Below, in pieces: positions 28,627 to 37,793 of a DNA stretch of 64,000 bases. A model generated the notes under the pieces. The model was not told the DNA's origin. It searched no databases and saw only the letters and a program-made list of their open reading frames with translations. Origin of the DNA: Sphingomonas sp. AP4-R1. GTDB lineage: Bacteria > Pseudomonadota > Alphaproteobacteria > Sphingomonadales > Sphingomonadaceae. Positions within the stretch are counted from its first letter, which is position 1. Every line of letters starts with the position of its first letter. Made by a program: the position numbers and the translations under genes. The stretch is taken from the NCBI RefSeq assembly GCF_013113735.1, contig NZ_CP053346.1, positions 992,001 through 1,056,000 on the forward strand. Reading direction: 5' to 3'.

Positions 28627-29604
28627 TCAGGGAATCAGGATGGTCGAGCCGGTCGTCGCCCGGCTTTCGATCGCTTCCTGCGCCTTGCCCGCCTCCGCCA
28701 GCGGCCATTCCGCACCGATATCGACGCGGACCTTGCCCGATTCCAGCATCGCGAACAGGCGATCCGCAGCAGCGGTGCGCTCCTCCGGCGTCGCGGTATA
28801 GTCGCCCAGGGTCGGCCGGGTGAGAAACACCGATCCGGCGCGCATCAGCGCCAGCGGCGCGACCGGATCGACGGGGCCCGAGGCATTGCCGAAGCTGATG
28901 ATGAGCCCCCGCTTCGCGACCGAGGCGATCGATGGCGCCCAGCTGTCGCGTCCGACACTGTCGAACACGACATCCACGCCCCGGCCACCGGTCGCGGCGC
29001 GGACCTGCTCGGCAAGGCCCTCCAGAGGCCCGTGGAACGCGTGATCCGCGCCGAGGCGCTGCGCACGGGCGGCCTTCTCCGGCGTGCCGGTATGGGCGAT
29101 CACCGTGGTGCCAAGAGCCTTCAGCCATTGGATCAGCAGCGATCCCACGCCGCCGGCTGCGGCATGGACGAGCGCCGTCTGCCCGGCCTGCACCTTGCCG
29201 CACGCGCCGACCAGCATATCGACGGTCAGGCCCTTCAGCATGGCGGCAGCCGCAATGCGGGAGTCGACCCCATCTGGCAGACGCACCAGCGGCGCGGCCG
29301 GCATGGTGCGGACGCTGCAATAGGCGCCCAGCGGCCCACCGGCATACGCGATGCGATCACCGGGGGTGACGTGGGTGACGCCCTCCCCCACCGCCTCGAC
29401 GATGCCAGCGGCTTCCGTGCCGAGGCCGCTTGGCAGATCGAGCGGATAGACGCCCTTGCGATAATAGATGTCGATGAAATTGACGCCGATCGCCTCGTGG
29501 CGGACGCGCACCTCGCCCGGACCCGGCTCGGAGAACACGGCGGGTGCCTGCTCCAGGACCTCGGCGCCGCCCGTGCGCGGCACGACGATGCGGATGTCGC
29601 TCAT
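28627..29604 (-). CDS. Quinone oxidoreductase (zinc-independent MDR family)
   Basis: NADPH:quinone reductase-like enzyme, 325 residues. The N-terminal GroES-like part contains HEAIGVNFIDIYYRKGVYP, the QOR hallmark. The Rossmann motif is HAAAGGVGSLLIQWLKALG near 147-165. No zinc-binding Cys cluster is present. The ATG at 29604 overlaps the dienelactone hydrolase stop by 4 bases, so the two form an operon and may share a detoxification role; that is inference. Confidence 0.9.
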   Translation of the reverse strand: MSDIRIVVPRTGGAEVLEQAPAVFSEPGPGEVRVRHEAIGVNFIDIYYRKGVYPLDLPSGLGTEAAGIVEAVGEGVTHVTPGDRIAYAGGPLGAYCSVRTMPAAPLVRLPDGVDSRIAAAAMLKGLTVDMLVGACGKVQAGQTALVHAAAGGVGSLLIQWLKALGTTVIAHTGTPEKAARAQRLGADHAFHGPLEGLAEQVRAATGGRGVDVVFDSVGRDSWAPSIASVAKRGLIISFGNASGPVDPVAPLALMRAGSVFLTRPTLGDYTATPEERTAAADRLFAMLESGKVRVDIGAEWPLAEAGKAQEAIESRATTGSTILIP

Positions 29605-30299
29605 GCCAGATACCCCGCGAAGAAATCGCGCGTGCGCCCCTCGGCGATCAACGCGGCGGTGTCGCTGCGGCGCTTGCCGGCTGTGTCGGCGAAGCCATGA
29701 TCGACGCCGGCATATTCCTCGATCGCGACATGGTGATTGCCGTCGAGCGCGGCGTGGATCTTGCCCCGCGCCTCCTGGCTGATGAAGCCGTCCTCCTCCG
29801 CGAAATGGAGCAGCAGCGGTTTCGCGATGGCGTGCGCTTCGGCGAGATACAGCGGGATGGCGGCGCCATAGAAGCCGACGCTGGCATCCACATCGGTGCG
29901 CGTGGCGGCGAGATAGGCGATACCGCCGCCCATGCAGAAACCGACGATGCCGACCTTGCCGCCCGTCATCAATGCGCGGGCGGCGCGGATCACCGCCTCG
30001 ACATCCTCTATCCCTTTGTTAAAATTGAACTTTGTTCGGATTTCGAAGGCGTCCGCCATCTCTTCCGGCACATCGGGATTCACGTCGTAGCCGGGGGCGA
30101 AGCGCCAGAACATGTCCGGTGCCAGCGCCAGATAGCCGAGCGCGGCCCAATCGTCCGCTTTCTGGCGGATGCCGGCATTCACGCCGAAAATCTCCTGGAT
30201 CACGATGATCGCGGCCTTGGGCGGCCCGGAGGGAAGCGCGCGATAGACCGAGAAGCTGCCTGAGCCGTCCAGCGCGGCCACGTCCATCCGATCACCCAT
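29601..30299 (-). CDS. Dienelactone hydrolase family protein
   Basis: Alpha/beta hydrolase, 232 residues from the ATG at 30299. The cysteine nucleophile Cys122 is in GFCMGGG, with Asp170 (FAEEDGF) and His201 (GVDHGF) completing the triad, and Glu36 in IQEIFG as in DLH proteins. A frame extension upstream has no hydrolase similarity. Catalytic use on dienelactone is not certain, as this family also includes general carboxymethylenebutenolidase-like esterases. It is divergent from the DUF6489 gene. Confidence 0.9.
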   Translation of the reverse strand: MGDRMDVAALDGSGSFSVYRALPSGPPKAAIIVIQEIFGVNAGIRQKADDWAALGYLALAPDMFWRFAPGYDVNPDVPEEMADAFEIRTKFNFNKGIEDVEAVIRAARALMTGGKVGIVGFCMGGGIAYLAATRTDVDASVGFYGAAIPLYLAEAHAIAKPLLLHFAEEDGFISQEARGKIHAALDGNHHVAIEEYAGVDHGFADTAGKRRSDTAALIAEGRTRDFFAGYLA

Positions 30300-30411
30300 G
30301 CGCTCGATCCTCCTGATCCTGGGCCGAAAGCGCGCTTTTGTGCGTCCCTCGACGGTTTCGCCACGATCCTCTACCAATCGCCCGACCTCGCGCAACGGGA
30401 TGTGGCCGGCC

Positions 30412-30651
30412 ATGAACATTACGATGAACATCGATTGCACGCCGGAGGAGGCCCGCCGCCTGATGGGCCTGCCCGATATGGCGCCGATCCATGACCTTTA
30501 CATGGACAAGCTGAAGCAGACGATGGGCGAAGGCTTCACCCCCGAGGTGATCGAGAATATGATGCGATCGTGGACGCCGATGGGCGAAGTGGGCTTCGGC
30601 GTATGGAAGCAGCTGATCGATCAGATGACGGGTTCGGCGACGAAGAAATGA
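30412..30651 (+). CDS. DUF6489 family small protein
   Basis: A 79-residue soluble protein, Met-rich, with CTPEEARRLMGLPDM and a C-terminal FGVWKQLIDQM helix. Sphingomonads commonly carry such a gene upstream of mnmE; the function is unknown. The start is the ATG at 30412, because the upstream frame overlaps the divergent promoter region. It overlaps mnmE by 4 bases. Confidence 0.82.
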   Translation: MNITMNIDCTPEEARRLMGLPDMAPIHDLYMDKLKQTMGEGFTPEVIENMMRSWTPMGEVGFGVWKQLIDQMTGSATKK

Positions 30652-31940
30652 CGCTCTCCTCCGCGGGGGACACCATCTTCGCGCTTTCGAGCGGAGCGCC
30701 GCCGGCTGCCATCGCGATCGTCCGGGTGAGCGGGCCGGGTGCCGGACCGGCGCTGGCGGCGATCGCCGGATCGGTGCCGGAGCCCCGCCGGGCGCGCCAT
30801 GCGGCGCTGCGGGACGATGACGGCGCCTTGATCGATCGGGCCCTGCTTCTGTGGATGCCGGGGCCGAACTCCGCGACGGGCGAAGATCTGGCGGAGTTTC
30901 ATCTGCATGGTGGCCGCGCGGTGGTGGCGGCGTTGTTCGATCGGTTGGCGGGGCTGCCGGGATTGCGGAGTGCCTTGCCCGGCGAATTCACCCGGCGGGC
31001 CTTTCTCCATGGCCGGATCGACCTGACCGAAGCCGAGGGGCTCGCGGATCTGCTGAGCGCGGAGACCGCGGGCCAGCATCGGCGCGCTCTCCGCATGGCC
31101 GAGGGCGGATTAGGCCGGATCATCGAGCGGTGGCGGTCTGTCCTGCTGGGCCTTTCGGCACAGATCGAGGCGGCGATCGAATTCGGCGAATCCGACGAGG
31201 AGGTCGGCACCGCGATCCGGATCGACGGGGCGTTGGCCGAATTGGCGGGTGAGGCCAAGGCCTTGCTGGCGGCGCCTCCGGCCGAACGGCTGCGGGATGG
31301 CCTGCGGATCGTGGCGGCAGGGCCCCCGAATTCCGGTAAATCCACCCTTATCAATGCCTTGGCGGGGCGAGAGGTGGCGTTGGCCACGCCGATTGCGGGC
31401 ACGACGCGCGATATCATCGAGGCGCCCGTACGGCTGGATGGTCATGCCATCCTGCTCACGGATACGGCGGGGTTGCGTGATGGTGCGGAGGAGGTCGAGC
31501 GTCTCGGTATCGCCCGCGCGCGGAATGCGATCGATGGCGCCGACCTGATCCTGTGGTGCGGAGCGCCGGAGGACTGCCCTGCCCCCGATCGGAGCCTCCT
31601 GCTTCACACGCGCGCGGATGAGCGGAGTGATGTGGCGCCGGTGGGAAGCCTCGGCGTTTCGATCCATGACCCGAATAGCCTGATCGCGTTGCGGCGCAGC
31701 ATCGATGCCAAAGCGCATCTGCTGGCAGGGCCTGACGATGCCCTGTCTCTCAACGCACGGCAAAGGGCGTTGGTGGGGACGATCGCGGAAGAACTGGCGG
31801 TGGCCTCGTCAATGCTCGATCCGATCCTGCAGGCGGAGCATCTTCGGATCTGTCGCGATGCCCTGGATCGGCTGGTGGGGCGATCCGGCGTCGAGGACAT
31901 GCTCGACAGTCTGTTCGGTCGTTTCTGCCTCGGCAAATAG
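30648..31940 (+). CDS. mnmE: tRNA uridine-5-carboxymethylaminomethyl modification GTPase MnmE
   Basis: With MnmG installs the 5-carboxymethylaminomethyl group on wobble U34. The protein is 430 residues: an N-terminal folate-binding domain (TIFALSSGAPPAAIAIVR), then the G domain with GPPNSGKST near 224-232 and TPIAGTTRDI, and the C-terminal catalytic Cys427 in CLGK. The start overlaps the DUF6489 gene by 4 bases. A parS-like site touches its stop codon. Confidence 0.96.
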   Translation: MTLSSAGDTIFALSSGAPPAAIAIVRVSGPGAGPALAAIAGSVPEPRRARHAALRDDDGALIDRALLLWMPGPNSATGEDLAEFHLHGGRAVVAALFDRLAGLPGLRSALPGEFTRRAFLHGRIDLTEAEGLADLLSAETAGQHRRALRMAEGGLGRIIERWRSVLLGLSAQIEAAIEFGESDEEVGTAIRIDGALAELAGEAKALLAAPPAERLRDGLRIVAAGPPNSGKSTLINALAGREVALATPIAGTTRDIIEAPVRLDGHAILLTDTAGLRDGAEEVERLGIARARNAIDGADLILWCGAPEDCPAPDRSLLLHTRADERSDVAPVGSLGVSIHDPNSLIALRRSIDAKAHLLAGPDDALSLNARQRALVGTIAEELAVASSMLDPILQAEHLRICRDALDRLVGRSGVEDMLDSLFGRFCLGK

Positions 31941-31954
31941 TTCCACGTGGAACA
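31939..31954. promoter_or_regulatory. parS-like ParB binding site 1
   Basis: AGTTCCACGTGGAACA, a near-perfect palindrome with 15 of 16 bases of the TGTTCCACGTGGAACA form of parS. It lies in the 42-bp mnmE-mnmG gap. Confidence 0.75.
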
Positions 31955-31982
31955 TCGCGCCCGCAGCCGGTAAGGGACTGCC

Positions 31983-33761
31983 ATGTTGAGCGCGGATGTC
32001 ATCATCGTCGGGGGAGGTCACGCCGGAGTCGAGGCTGCGGCTGCGGCCGCGCGGCTGGGCGCATCGGTCACTCTCGTCACCGCACGCGCCGACATGATCG
32101 GCGCGATGTCCTGCAATCCGGCAATCGGCGGGATCGGCAAAGGGCATCTCGTACGTGAGCTCGACGCATGCGGCGGGCTGATGGCGCAATCGGCGGATCA
32201 GGCTGCGATCCACTATCGAATGCTGAATCGCTCGAAGGGGCCCGCCGTCCGTGGCCCGCGCATCCAGGCGGATCGCAAGCGTTTCCGGGCCGCCATTCAG
32301 GCGGAGGTAGCGGCGCAATCGGGGCTGCGCGTGATCGAGGGATCGGTGGCCGGGCTGGCGATCGAGCGCGGTGCCGTCGCTGGAGTGTCGCTTGAGGACG
32401 GTCGCGTACTGACCGCGCGCGCCGTGGTGCTGGCGACGGGAACCTTCCTCGGTGGGCGGCTCTATTTCGGCATGGAGATTTGCGATGGCGGCCGCATCGG
32501 CGAGCCGGGCGCGCATCCCCTCGCCCGTCAGATCGCGGCCCTGGGCCTGCCGATTGCACGGCTCAAAACGGGCACCCCGCCGCGCCTCGACGGACGTCTG
32601 ATTGACTGGGCGGCGCTGGAATCGCAGCCGAGCGACGATGATCCGTGGACCTTCTCGCCCGTTACCAAAAGCCGCCCCCTGCCCCAGCTGGCCTGCGCGA
32701 TCAGCCGCACCTCTTCGCGGACGCACGATATCATCCGGGCCAATCTGGATCGGTCCCCGCTTTATGCCGGCGTGATCGAGGGCGTCGGACCACGTTATTG
32801 TCCGTCGATCGAGGACAAGATCGTCCGCTTCGGCGATCGCGACGGGCATCAGATCTTTCTGGAGCCCGAGGGGCTGGACGATCACGCCGTCTATCCCAAC
32901 GGCCTTTCCACCTCGCTGCCGCTGGATGTGCAGCAGGCTTTGATCGCGTCGATTCCGGGATTGGAGCACGCCACGATCCTCCAGCCCGGCTATGCCGTCG
33001 AGTATGATCATATCGATCCGCGCGTGCTGGATCACGGCCTGGGGGTGCGGGACGTGCCCGGCCTGTATTGCGCGGGCCAGATAAACGGCACCACGGGCTA
33101 TGAGGAAGCGGGCGCGCAGGGCCTCGTCGCGGGGATCGGCGCGGCGCGATATACAGCGGGTCTGAGCCCCGTGCGGTTCGATCGCACGCAATCCTATATC
33201 GGCGTGATGATCGACGATCTCGTGCTGCAGGGCGTGACGGAGCCGTATCGCATGCTCACGTCGCGCGCCGAGTTCCGGCTGCACTTGCGCGCCGATAATG
33301 CGGGTGCGCGGCTGGGCCGCTTCGCGCAGGAATTGGGTCTGCTGTCTGGTGAGCGATCCGAGGCGATCGATCGGCATCTGGCCGCGAAGGGCGATGTTGG
33401 TCGACTTCTGGCCCCCCGAACCGATGCCATAGCGCGGGGTACAGGCGCAGAGGCATTGGTCGCGGCCGATCCCACGCTGGCGGAGTTCGACGCCGATCTG
33501 GTCGATGAGGTCGTCGCCGATATCGCCTATCTCCCCTATGTCGAGCGGCAGCAGCGTGAGGAGCAGGCTCGTCGTGGCGGCGATGCGGCAATCGCGCTCG
33601 GCCGAATCGAAAGCTTCGGGCATATCGCTGGCTTGTCAAACGAGATGATCGAGCGACTGGATCGTGCCCGGCCCGCAACGCTGGCGGATGCGAGCCGCGT
33701 GCGCGGCATCACGCCTGCCGCATTGACCGCGATCCTGGTCGCTGTACGGCGCGCGGCATGA
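31983..33761 (+). CDS. mnmG: tRNA uridine-5-carboxymethylaminomethyl modification enzyme MnmG
   Basis: FAD partner of MnmE, 592 residues, slightly shorter than the usual 620. The FAD motif [13 protein letters not shown] starts at residue 7. [23 protein letters not shown] follows, and the C-terminal GNSxxxGITPAAL-like helical region is retained. The stop overlaps the rsmG ATG. Confidence 0.96.
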   Translation: MLSADVIIVGGGHAGVEAAAAAARLGASVTLVTARADMIGAMSCNPAIGGIGKGHLVRELDACGGLMAQSADQAAIHYRMLNRSKGPAVRGPRIQADRKRFRAAIQAEVAAQSGLRVIEGSVAGLAIERGAVAGVSLEDGRVLTARAVVLATGTFLGGRLYFGMEICDGGRIGEPGAHPLARQIAALGLPIARLKTGTPPRLDGRLIDWAALESQPSDDDPWTFSPVTKSRPLPQLACAISRTSSRTHDIIRANLDRSPLYAGVIEGVGPRYCPSIEDKIVRFGDRDGHQIFLEPEGLDDHAVYPNGLSTSLPLDVQQALIASIPGLEHATILQPGYAVEYDHIDPRVLDHGLGVRDVPGLYCAGQINGTTGYEEAGAQGLVAGIGAARYTAGLSPVRFDRTQSYIGVMIDDLVLQGVTEPYRMLTSRAEFRLHLRADNAGARLGRFAQELGLLSGERSEAIDRHLAAKGDVGRLLAPRTDAIARGTGAEALVAADPTLAEFDADLVDEVVADIAYLPYVERQQREEQARRGGDAAIALGRIESFGHIAGLSNEMIERLDRARPATLADASRVRGITPAALTAILVAVRRAA

Positions 33762-34384
33762 CGGAAGAGGAAGCGCGCGTGCGCGTCGCAGAGGGTGTTT
33801 CACGTGAAACACTGGACGGGCTGGACCGGCTCGTCGCTTTGGTGAGCGAGGAAAATGCGCGCCAGAATCTGGTGTCGCCCTCGACCCTCTCGATCATGTG
33901 GAGCCGCCACATCCTGGATTCCGCGCAGCTGTTTTGGCTGGCGGAGGGGGCATCCGGATCATGGCTCGATATCGGATCGGGTGGTGGTTTTCCGGGCCTC
34001 GTCATCGCCCTGATGCGATCCGACCTCACCATATTGGCCGAGCCGCGCAGCAAGCGAGCCACCTTTCTGCGCGAAACGGCCGATGCCCTGGGCATCGTAG
34101 ATCGGGTTCGGGTGGCGGCCTCGCGTGTGGAAACGGCCCCGATCGATACGCCCGTTTCGATCGTGAGCGCGCGCGCCGTTGCCGCCCTTCCCGCTCTGTT
34201 CGCGATGGCGGCCCGCCACACGACAAAAAATACGCTCTGGCTGCTGCCAAAGGGCCGATCTGCGGCGGATGAGGTGGCGGAGGCCGCGCGGGAATGGCAG
34301 GGTGATCTGCGCCTCGTGCCGAGTCTCTCCGATCCCGATTCGGCGATCGTCGTGGCGCGGGCCATGCGGAGGATAAGCGGATGA
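33758..34384 (+). CDS. rsmG: 16S rRNA (guanine-527-N7)-methyltransferase
   Basis: Methylates G527 of 16S rRNA using SAM. The protein is 208 residues. The motif [13 protein letters not shown] near 68-80 binds SAM. Its N-terminal codons for VSRETL (residues 14-19) overlap a consensus parS palindrome, a well-known arrangement. It overlaps mnmG and parA by 4 bases on each side. Confidence 0.95.
   Translation: MTEEEARVRVAEGVSRETLDGLDRLVALVSEENARQNLVSPSTLSIMWSRHILDSAQLFWLAEGASGSWLDIGSGGGFPGLVIALMRSDLTILAEPRSKRATFLRETADALGIVDRVRVAASRVETAPIDTPVSIVSARAVAALPALFAMAARHTTKNTLWLLPKGRSAADEVAEAAREWQGDLRLVPSLSDPDSAIVVARAMRRISG
33796..33811. promoter_or_regulatory. parS: parS ParB binding site 2 (consensus)
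   Basis: TGTTTCACGTGAAACA, an exact 16-bp parS palindrome extended by one more matched pair on each side. It lies inside the rsmG coding sequence, 585 bases before parA. Confidence 0.92.
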
Positions 34385-35163
34385 ACCGGATCGCGATCGC
34401 GAATCAGAAGGGTGGCGTCGGCAAGACGACGAGCGCGATCAACATCGCGACCGGCCTCGCAGCCGCCGGCAAGCGCGTGTTGCTGATCGATTTCGATCCG
34501 CAGGGCAATGCCTCCACCGGCCTCGGCATCGACCAGCATAGCCGCGCGGCGTCGTCCTACCAGCTCGTCACCGGGGCGGCCGGGCTCGACGAATGCGTGC
34601 GCGCGACCAGCGTACCCAAGCTCGATATCGTCCCCGCGACGCAGGATCTTTCCGCGATCGAGGTAGAGCTGGTGGATGAAGCCGATCGCGCGCATCGCCT
34701 CGCCAAGGCACTGGATCAGGCGAACAGCCGCTGGGACATCTGCCTGATTGATTGCCCGCCCTCGCTCGGGCTGCTGACGATCAACGCGCTAGTCGCCTCC
34801 TCCTCCTTGCTGGTACCCCTCCAGTGCGAGTTCTTCGCGCTGGAGGGGCTCAGCCAGCTGCTCCACACGGTCGAGCGTGTGCGTCAGCGGCTCAACCCCG
34901 ATCTCGCTATCCTGGGAATTGCCCTCACCATGTATGATCGCCGTAATCGCCTGTCGGAACAGGTCGCGCAGGATGTGCGCGCCGTGATCGGCGATCTCGT
35001 TTTCAACACCGTGATTCCGCGCAACGTGCGCCTGTCCGAGGCGCCGAGCCATGGCCTCCCTGCCCTCGTTTACGATCATCGCTGCCCCGGATCGGAGGCC
35101 TATATCGCGCTTGTGCGCGAAATGATCGGCCGTCTGCCCCAGCCGGCCAAGGCGGCCGCATGA
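34381..35163 (+). CDS. parA: Chromosome partitioning ATPase ParA
   Basis: Walker-type ATPase driving origin segregation with ParB. The protein is 260 residues. The deviant Walker A is KGGVGKTT (residues 10-17), and DFDPQGNASTGLG and LIDCPPSLG follow. It has no N-terminal HTH, as expected for chromosomal type. It overlaps rsmG and parB by 4 bases. Confidence 0.96.
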   Translation: MNRIAIANQKGGVGKTTSAINIATGLAAAGKRVLLIDFDPQGNASTGLGIDQHSRAASSYQLVTGAAGLDECVRATSVPKLDIVPATQDLSAIEVELVDEADRAHRLAKALDQANSRWDICLIDCPPSLGLLTINALVASSSLLVPLQCEFFALEGLSQLLHTVERVRQRLNPDLAILGIALTMYDRRNRLSEQVAQDVRAVIGDLVFNTVIPRNVRLSEAPSHGLPALVYDHRCPGSEAYIALVREMIGRLPQPAKAAA

Positions 35164-36038
35164 GCGAAGTGAAGCGTGGGCTAGGCCGTGGTCTGTCGGC
35201 CCTGCTCGGGGATGTTCAGCGCGAGCAGCCGATCGATCCGGCAGCCCCCCGCGAGGGTGGCATCCGCCTGATCGACGTTGCCGCGATCAAGCCCAATCCC
35301 GATCAGCCGCGTCGTCATTTCGACGAGACCGCGCTGGAGGAACTCGCCGCCTCGCTGAAGGAGCGCGGTGTACTCCAGCCGATCATCGTCCGCACGCAGG
35401 ACAGCGGCTATCAGATCGTCGCCGGCGAGCGCCGCTGGCGCGCGGCGCAGCGAGCGCAATTGCATCAGGTGCCGGCGATCGTCCGCACAATGACGGACGC
35501 CGAGACGTTCGAACTGGCGATCATCGAGAATATCCAGCGCCAGGATCTCAATGCGATCGAAGAAGCTGAGGCTTATCAAAGACTTGGCGCTGAATATGGT
35601 CATACGCAGGAAGCGCTGGGCAAGCTGGTCGGCAAATCGCGCAGCCATGTCGCCAATCTGCTGCGCCTGCTGGAGCTGCCGGGCGATGTGCGCGCGGCGG
35701 TGGCGGACGGGCGGCTCAGCATGGGCCATGCACGCGCGCTGATCACGGCCGAGGATCCCGCGACGCTGGCGGAGCAGGTGATGCGCGACGGCCTCTCGGT
35801 GCGCGACACGGAGAAGCTCGCCAAGCAGGCCAGGGGCGGCAAGGAAAAGCGCCCTGGGCCGATGGAGTATAAGGGCAGCAGCGCCGACACCGAGGCGCTG
35901 GAGCGGCAGCTGAGCGATCTGCTGGGGCTGAAGGTGGCGATCGCGCATGGGCCGAAGGGCGGCACCGTCACGATCGGCTATTCGACGCTCGATCAGCTGG
36001 ATCTGATCTGCCAGCGGCTCAACGGCGGGCCGATCTGA
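35160..36038 (+). CDS. parB: Chromosome partitioning protein ParB
   Basis: CTP-dependent clamp that loads at parS and spreads. The protein is 292 residues. The N-terminal KRGLGRGLSALLGD start, the CTP-binding GERRWRAAQRA segment near 90, the ENIQRQDLNAIEEAEAY region and the HTH LGKLVGKSRSHVANLLRLL near 155-175 are all present. The C-terminal dimerisation part ends at 36038. Two parS sites lie upstream. Confidence 0.96.
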   Translation: MSEVKRGLGRGLSALLGDVQREQPIDPAAPREGGIRLIDVAAIKPNPDQPRRHFDETALEELAASLKERGVLQPIIVRTQDSGYQIVAGERRWRAAQRAQLHQVPAIVRTMTDAETFELAIIENIQRQDLNAIEEAEAYQRLGAEYGHTQEALGKLVGKSRSHVANLLRLLELPGDVRAAVADGRLSMGHARALITAEDPATLAEQVMRDGLSVRDTEKLAKQARGGKEKRPGPMEYKGSSADTEALERQLSDLLGLKVAIAHGPKGGTVTIGYSTLDQLDLICQRLNGGPI

Positions 36039-36048
36039 TCGGTATCCC

Positions 36049-36128
36049 GTCACCCCGGCAGGCTGAGGTCGCGTGAGGCGAAGTGTCGCACTTCCCTTCG
36101 AGAGATCCCAGCCAGCGCTGGGATGACG
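36049..36128. repeat. Degenerate inverted repeat after parB, 'CGTCACCCC' type
   Basis: CGTCACCCCGGCAGGCTGAG on the left is partly complementary to GATCCCAGCCAGCGCTGGGATGACG on the right. It is related in sense to the cleaner element at 45591. It probably closes the parAB operon. Confidence 0.6.
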
Positions 36129-36144
36129 CGTGCATCACCCCACC

Positions 36145-36228
36145 TCGTTCGCCCTGAGCGTGTTGAAGGGCCGTCCTTCTCATCGTTCGTGAAGAAGGTC
36201 GGTGCTTCGACAGGCTCAGCACGAATGG
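36145..36228. repeat. Intergenic palindromic repeat, family B copy 1
   Basis: The left arm (36145-36170) contains CGTTCGCCCTGAGCG and the right arm (36202-36228) GTGCTTCGACAGGCTCAGCACGAA. It is convergent between parB and holA. It shares its core with elements at 51061 and 55646. Confidence 0.85.
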
Positions 36229-36247
36229 TTTTGGGAGAGTGTGGGCC

Positions 36248-37273
36248 CTATCGCCGCCGGGCGGCGTGGCGGCTGACGGCGAGGACTTCCTCCGCCGCGA
36301 CGAAGCTGCCGGCATAGCCGCTCGTCTTCAATTGCCGCTCCGCCTCACCCAGCCGGCCGAGGGCCGTGGCGAGCGAGCCGGCATTCCAGCGGGACAGTTC
36401 GGAACGGACCGCGTCCTTCTCCTTCCAGAAGATCGCGCGACCGGCCGTCTCCATCACGCGGTCGATCCCCTCGCCACCCTCCATCTGGCCCCGCAATTGG
36501 GCCAGCAGCAACGCGCGGCGGCTGAGGGCACGCAACACCGGCACGCCCTCGATTCCCTCGCTGGCGAGCCGTTTCAGCTCTTCGTCGGCCACGGCGACCT
36601 GCCCGCCGAACACGGCATGGGACAGGCGCGTCAGATCGCCCTCCTCAATCCCCGCGCCCAGGGCGTCCAGCGCCTCATGGCCGATCTCGCGGATCCGGTC
36701 GGGCGCGGCATCGACGAACAGCGCGAGCTTCTCCAGTTCCTGCGCCAATACGGCGCGATCGTTGGAGGCGGCGGCCACCAGCCGGTGCGCGACATCGTTG
36801 CGCATCTGCAGGCCCAGCGCGCGGCCCATTTCCAGCGCCATGCCATCGGCATCGCGGCCCTCGGGCGGATAGCAGGCGTGGACGATCGCGGCGTTGCTGG
36901 CGCTGGCGGCTTTCACCAGCTTCGAATCCTTGCGCAGCCCCGGCCCAATCGCGACGGCGGGGTTACCGGCGGCGGCCGCCTCCAGCAGCGCCGCGACGGC
37001 CTCGGCCGCATCGTCGGTGGCGGGATCGATCCGGATCCAGCGCTTGCCGCCGAACATCGAGAAGGAGGCCGCCTCGTCCGCCAGCCGGGCGGGATCGCCC
37101 TTGAGTTGGGCGGAGGTCATGTCGACGCGCTCGGCCCCCTCGCCCAGCGCCTTGCCCAGCCGCGCCGCAAATGCGCGCGCACCGGCCTCGTCGGGGCCGT
37201 GGAAGAGATAGAGACGGATATCGGGATCGGCGGCGTCCAGCGCGCGCAACAGCCGCGCCTCCGCCGGTTTCAT
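36248..37273 (-). CDS. holA: DNA polymerase III delta subunit
   Basis: Clamp-loader subunit that opens the beta clamp. The protein is 341 residues. The N-terminal LYLFHGPDEAGARAF and FSMFGGKRWIRID segments and the C-terminal helical collar fit HolA. Sequence conservation in this family is low, so the call also rests on context: lptE and leuS follow on the same strand as in many proteobacteria (leuS-lptE-holA). Confidence 0.9.
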   Translation of the reverse strand: MKPAEARLLRALDAADPDIRLYLFHGPDEAGARAFAARLGKALGEGAERVDMTSAQLKGDPARLADEAASFSMFGGKRWIRIDPATDDAAEAVAALLEAAAAGNPAVAIGPGLRKDSKLVKAASASNAAIVHACYPPEGRDADGMALEMGRALGLQMRNDVAHRLVAAASNDRAVLAQELEKLALFVDAAPDRIREIGHEALDALGAGIEEGDLTRLSHAVFGGQVAVADEELKRLASEGIEGVPVLRALSRRALLLAQLRGQMEGGEGIDRVMETAGRAIFWKEKDAVRSELSRWNAGSLATALGRLGEAERQLKTSGYAGSFVAAEEVLAVSRHAARRR

Positions 37274-37286
37274 CGACGCGCCGCCA

Positions 37287-37793
37287 TTACCGGTCGGTCG
37301 TCTTGGTGCGCGAGGCGTAGAGGGCGAGGCGCGCGACGATCTGGTCCGCCACCTGCCCCGAAAGCCGTTCCAGCGCGGTCTGCTCGGCCGCGATCACCGC
37401 ATATTCTGAGCGGACCACGTCGATGCCCGCATCCGATCCGGCGGTGGCGTCCACCAGCACCGTGCCCGCTTCGATATCGACGAGCTTGTAGCGCGCGCGG
37501 AGCGTCCGCCGCTCGCGCGTCACCGTATTGTCGGCGCGCACGCCGAAGCCGAGGATCTGGTCGTCCAGTTCGACATCCAGCCGGTAGCGCGCGCCACCGG
37601 CCTTGCCGAGCCGATCGATCAGCGCGTTGCGCATCAGCCAGCCGTCCTTGCCGCCGATCTGGCCGACCTCGACCGTGCCCAGCGTCTGCGCGACCGGGCC
37701 GTTGCCGCCCGCCGCATAAAGCGGGTGCAGGCCGCAGCCGTTCAGCAACGGGGCGGTGACGGCGAGCAGAGCGAGGGCGGCCAGGCGCGTCAT
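37287..37793 (-). CDS. lptE: LPS-assembly lipoprotein LptE
   Basis: Outer-membrane lipoprotein that plugs LptD in LPS export. The protein is 168 residues. The lipobox LLNGC gives Cys20, followed by GLHPLY, the usual LptE start. It lies between leuS and holA with a 4-base overlap to leuS. Confidence 0.92.
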   Translation of the reverse strand: MTRLAALALLAVTAPLLNGCGLHPLYAAGGNGPVAQTLGTVEVGQIGGKDGWLMRNALIDRLGKAGGARYRLDVELDDQILGFGVRADNTVTRERRTLRARYKLVDIEAGTVLVDATAGSDAGIDVVRSEYAVIAAEQTALERLSGQVADQIVARLALYASRTKTTDR

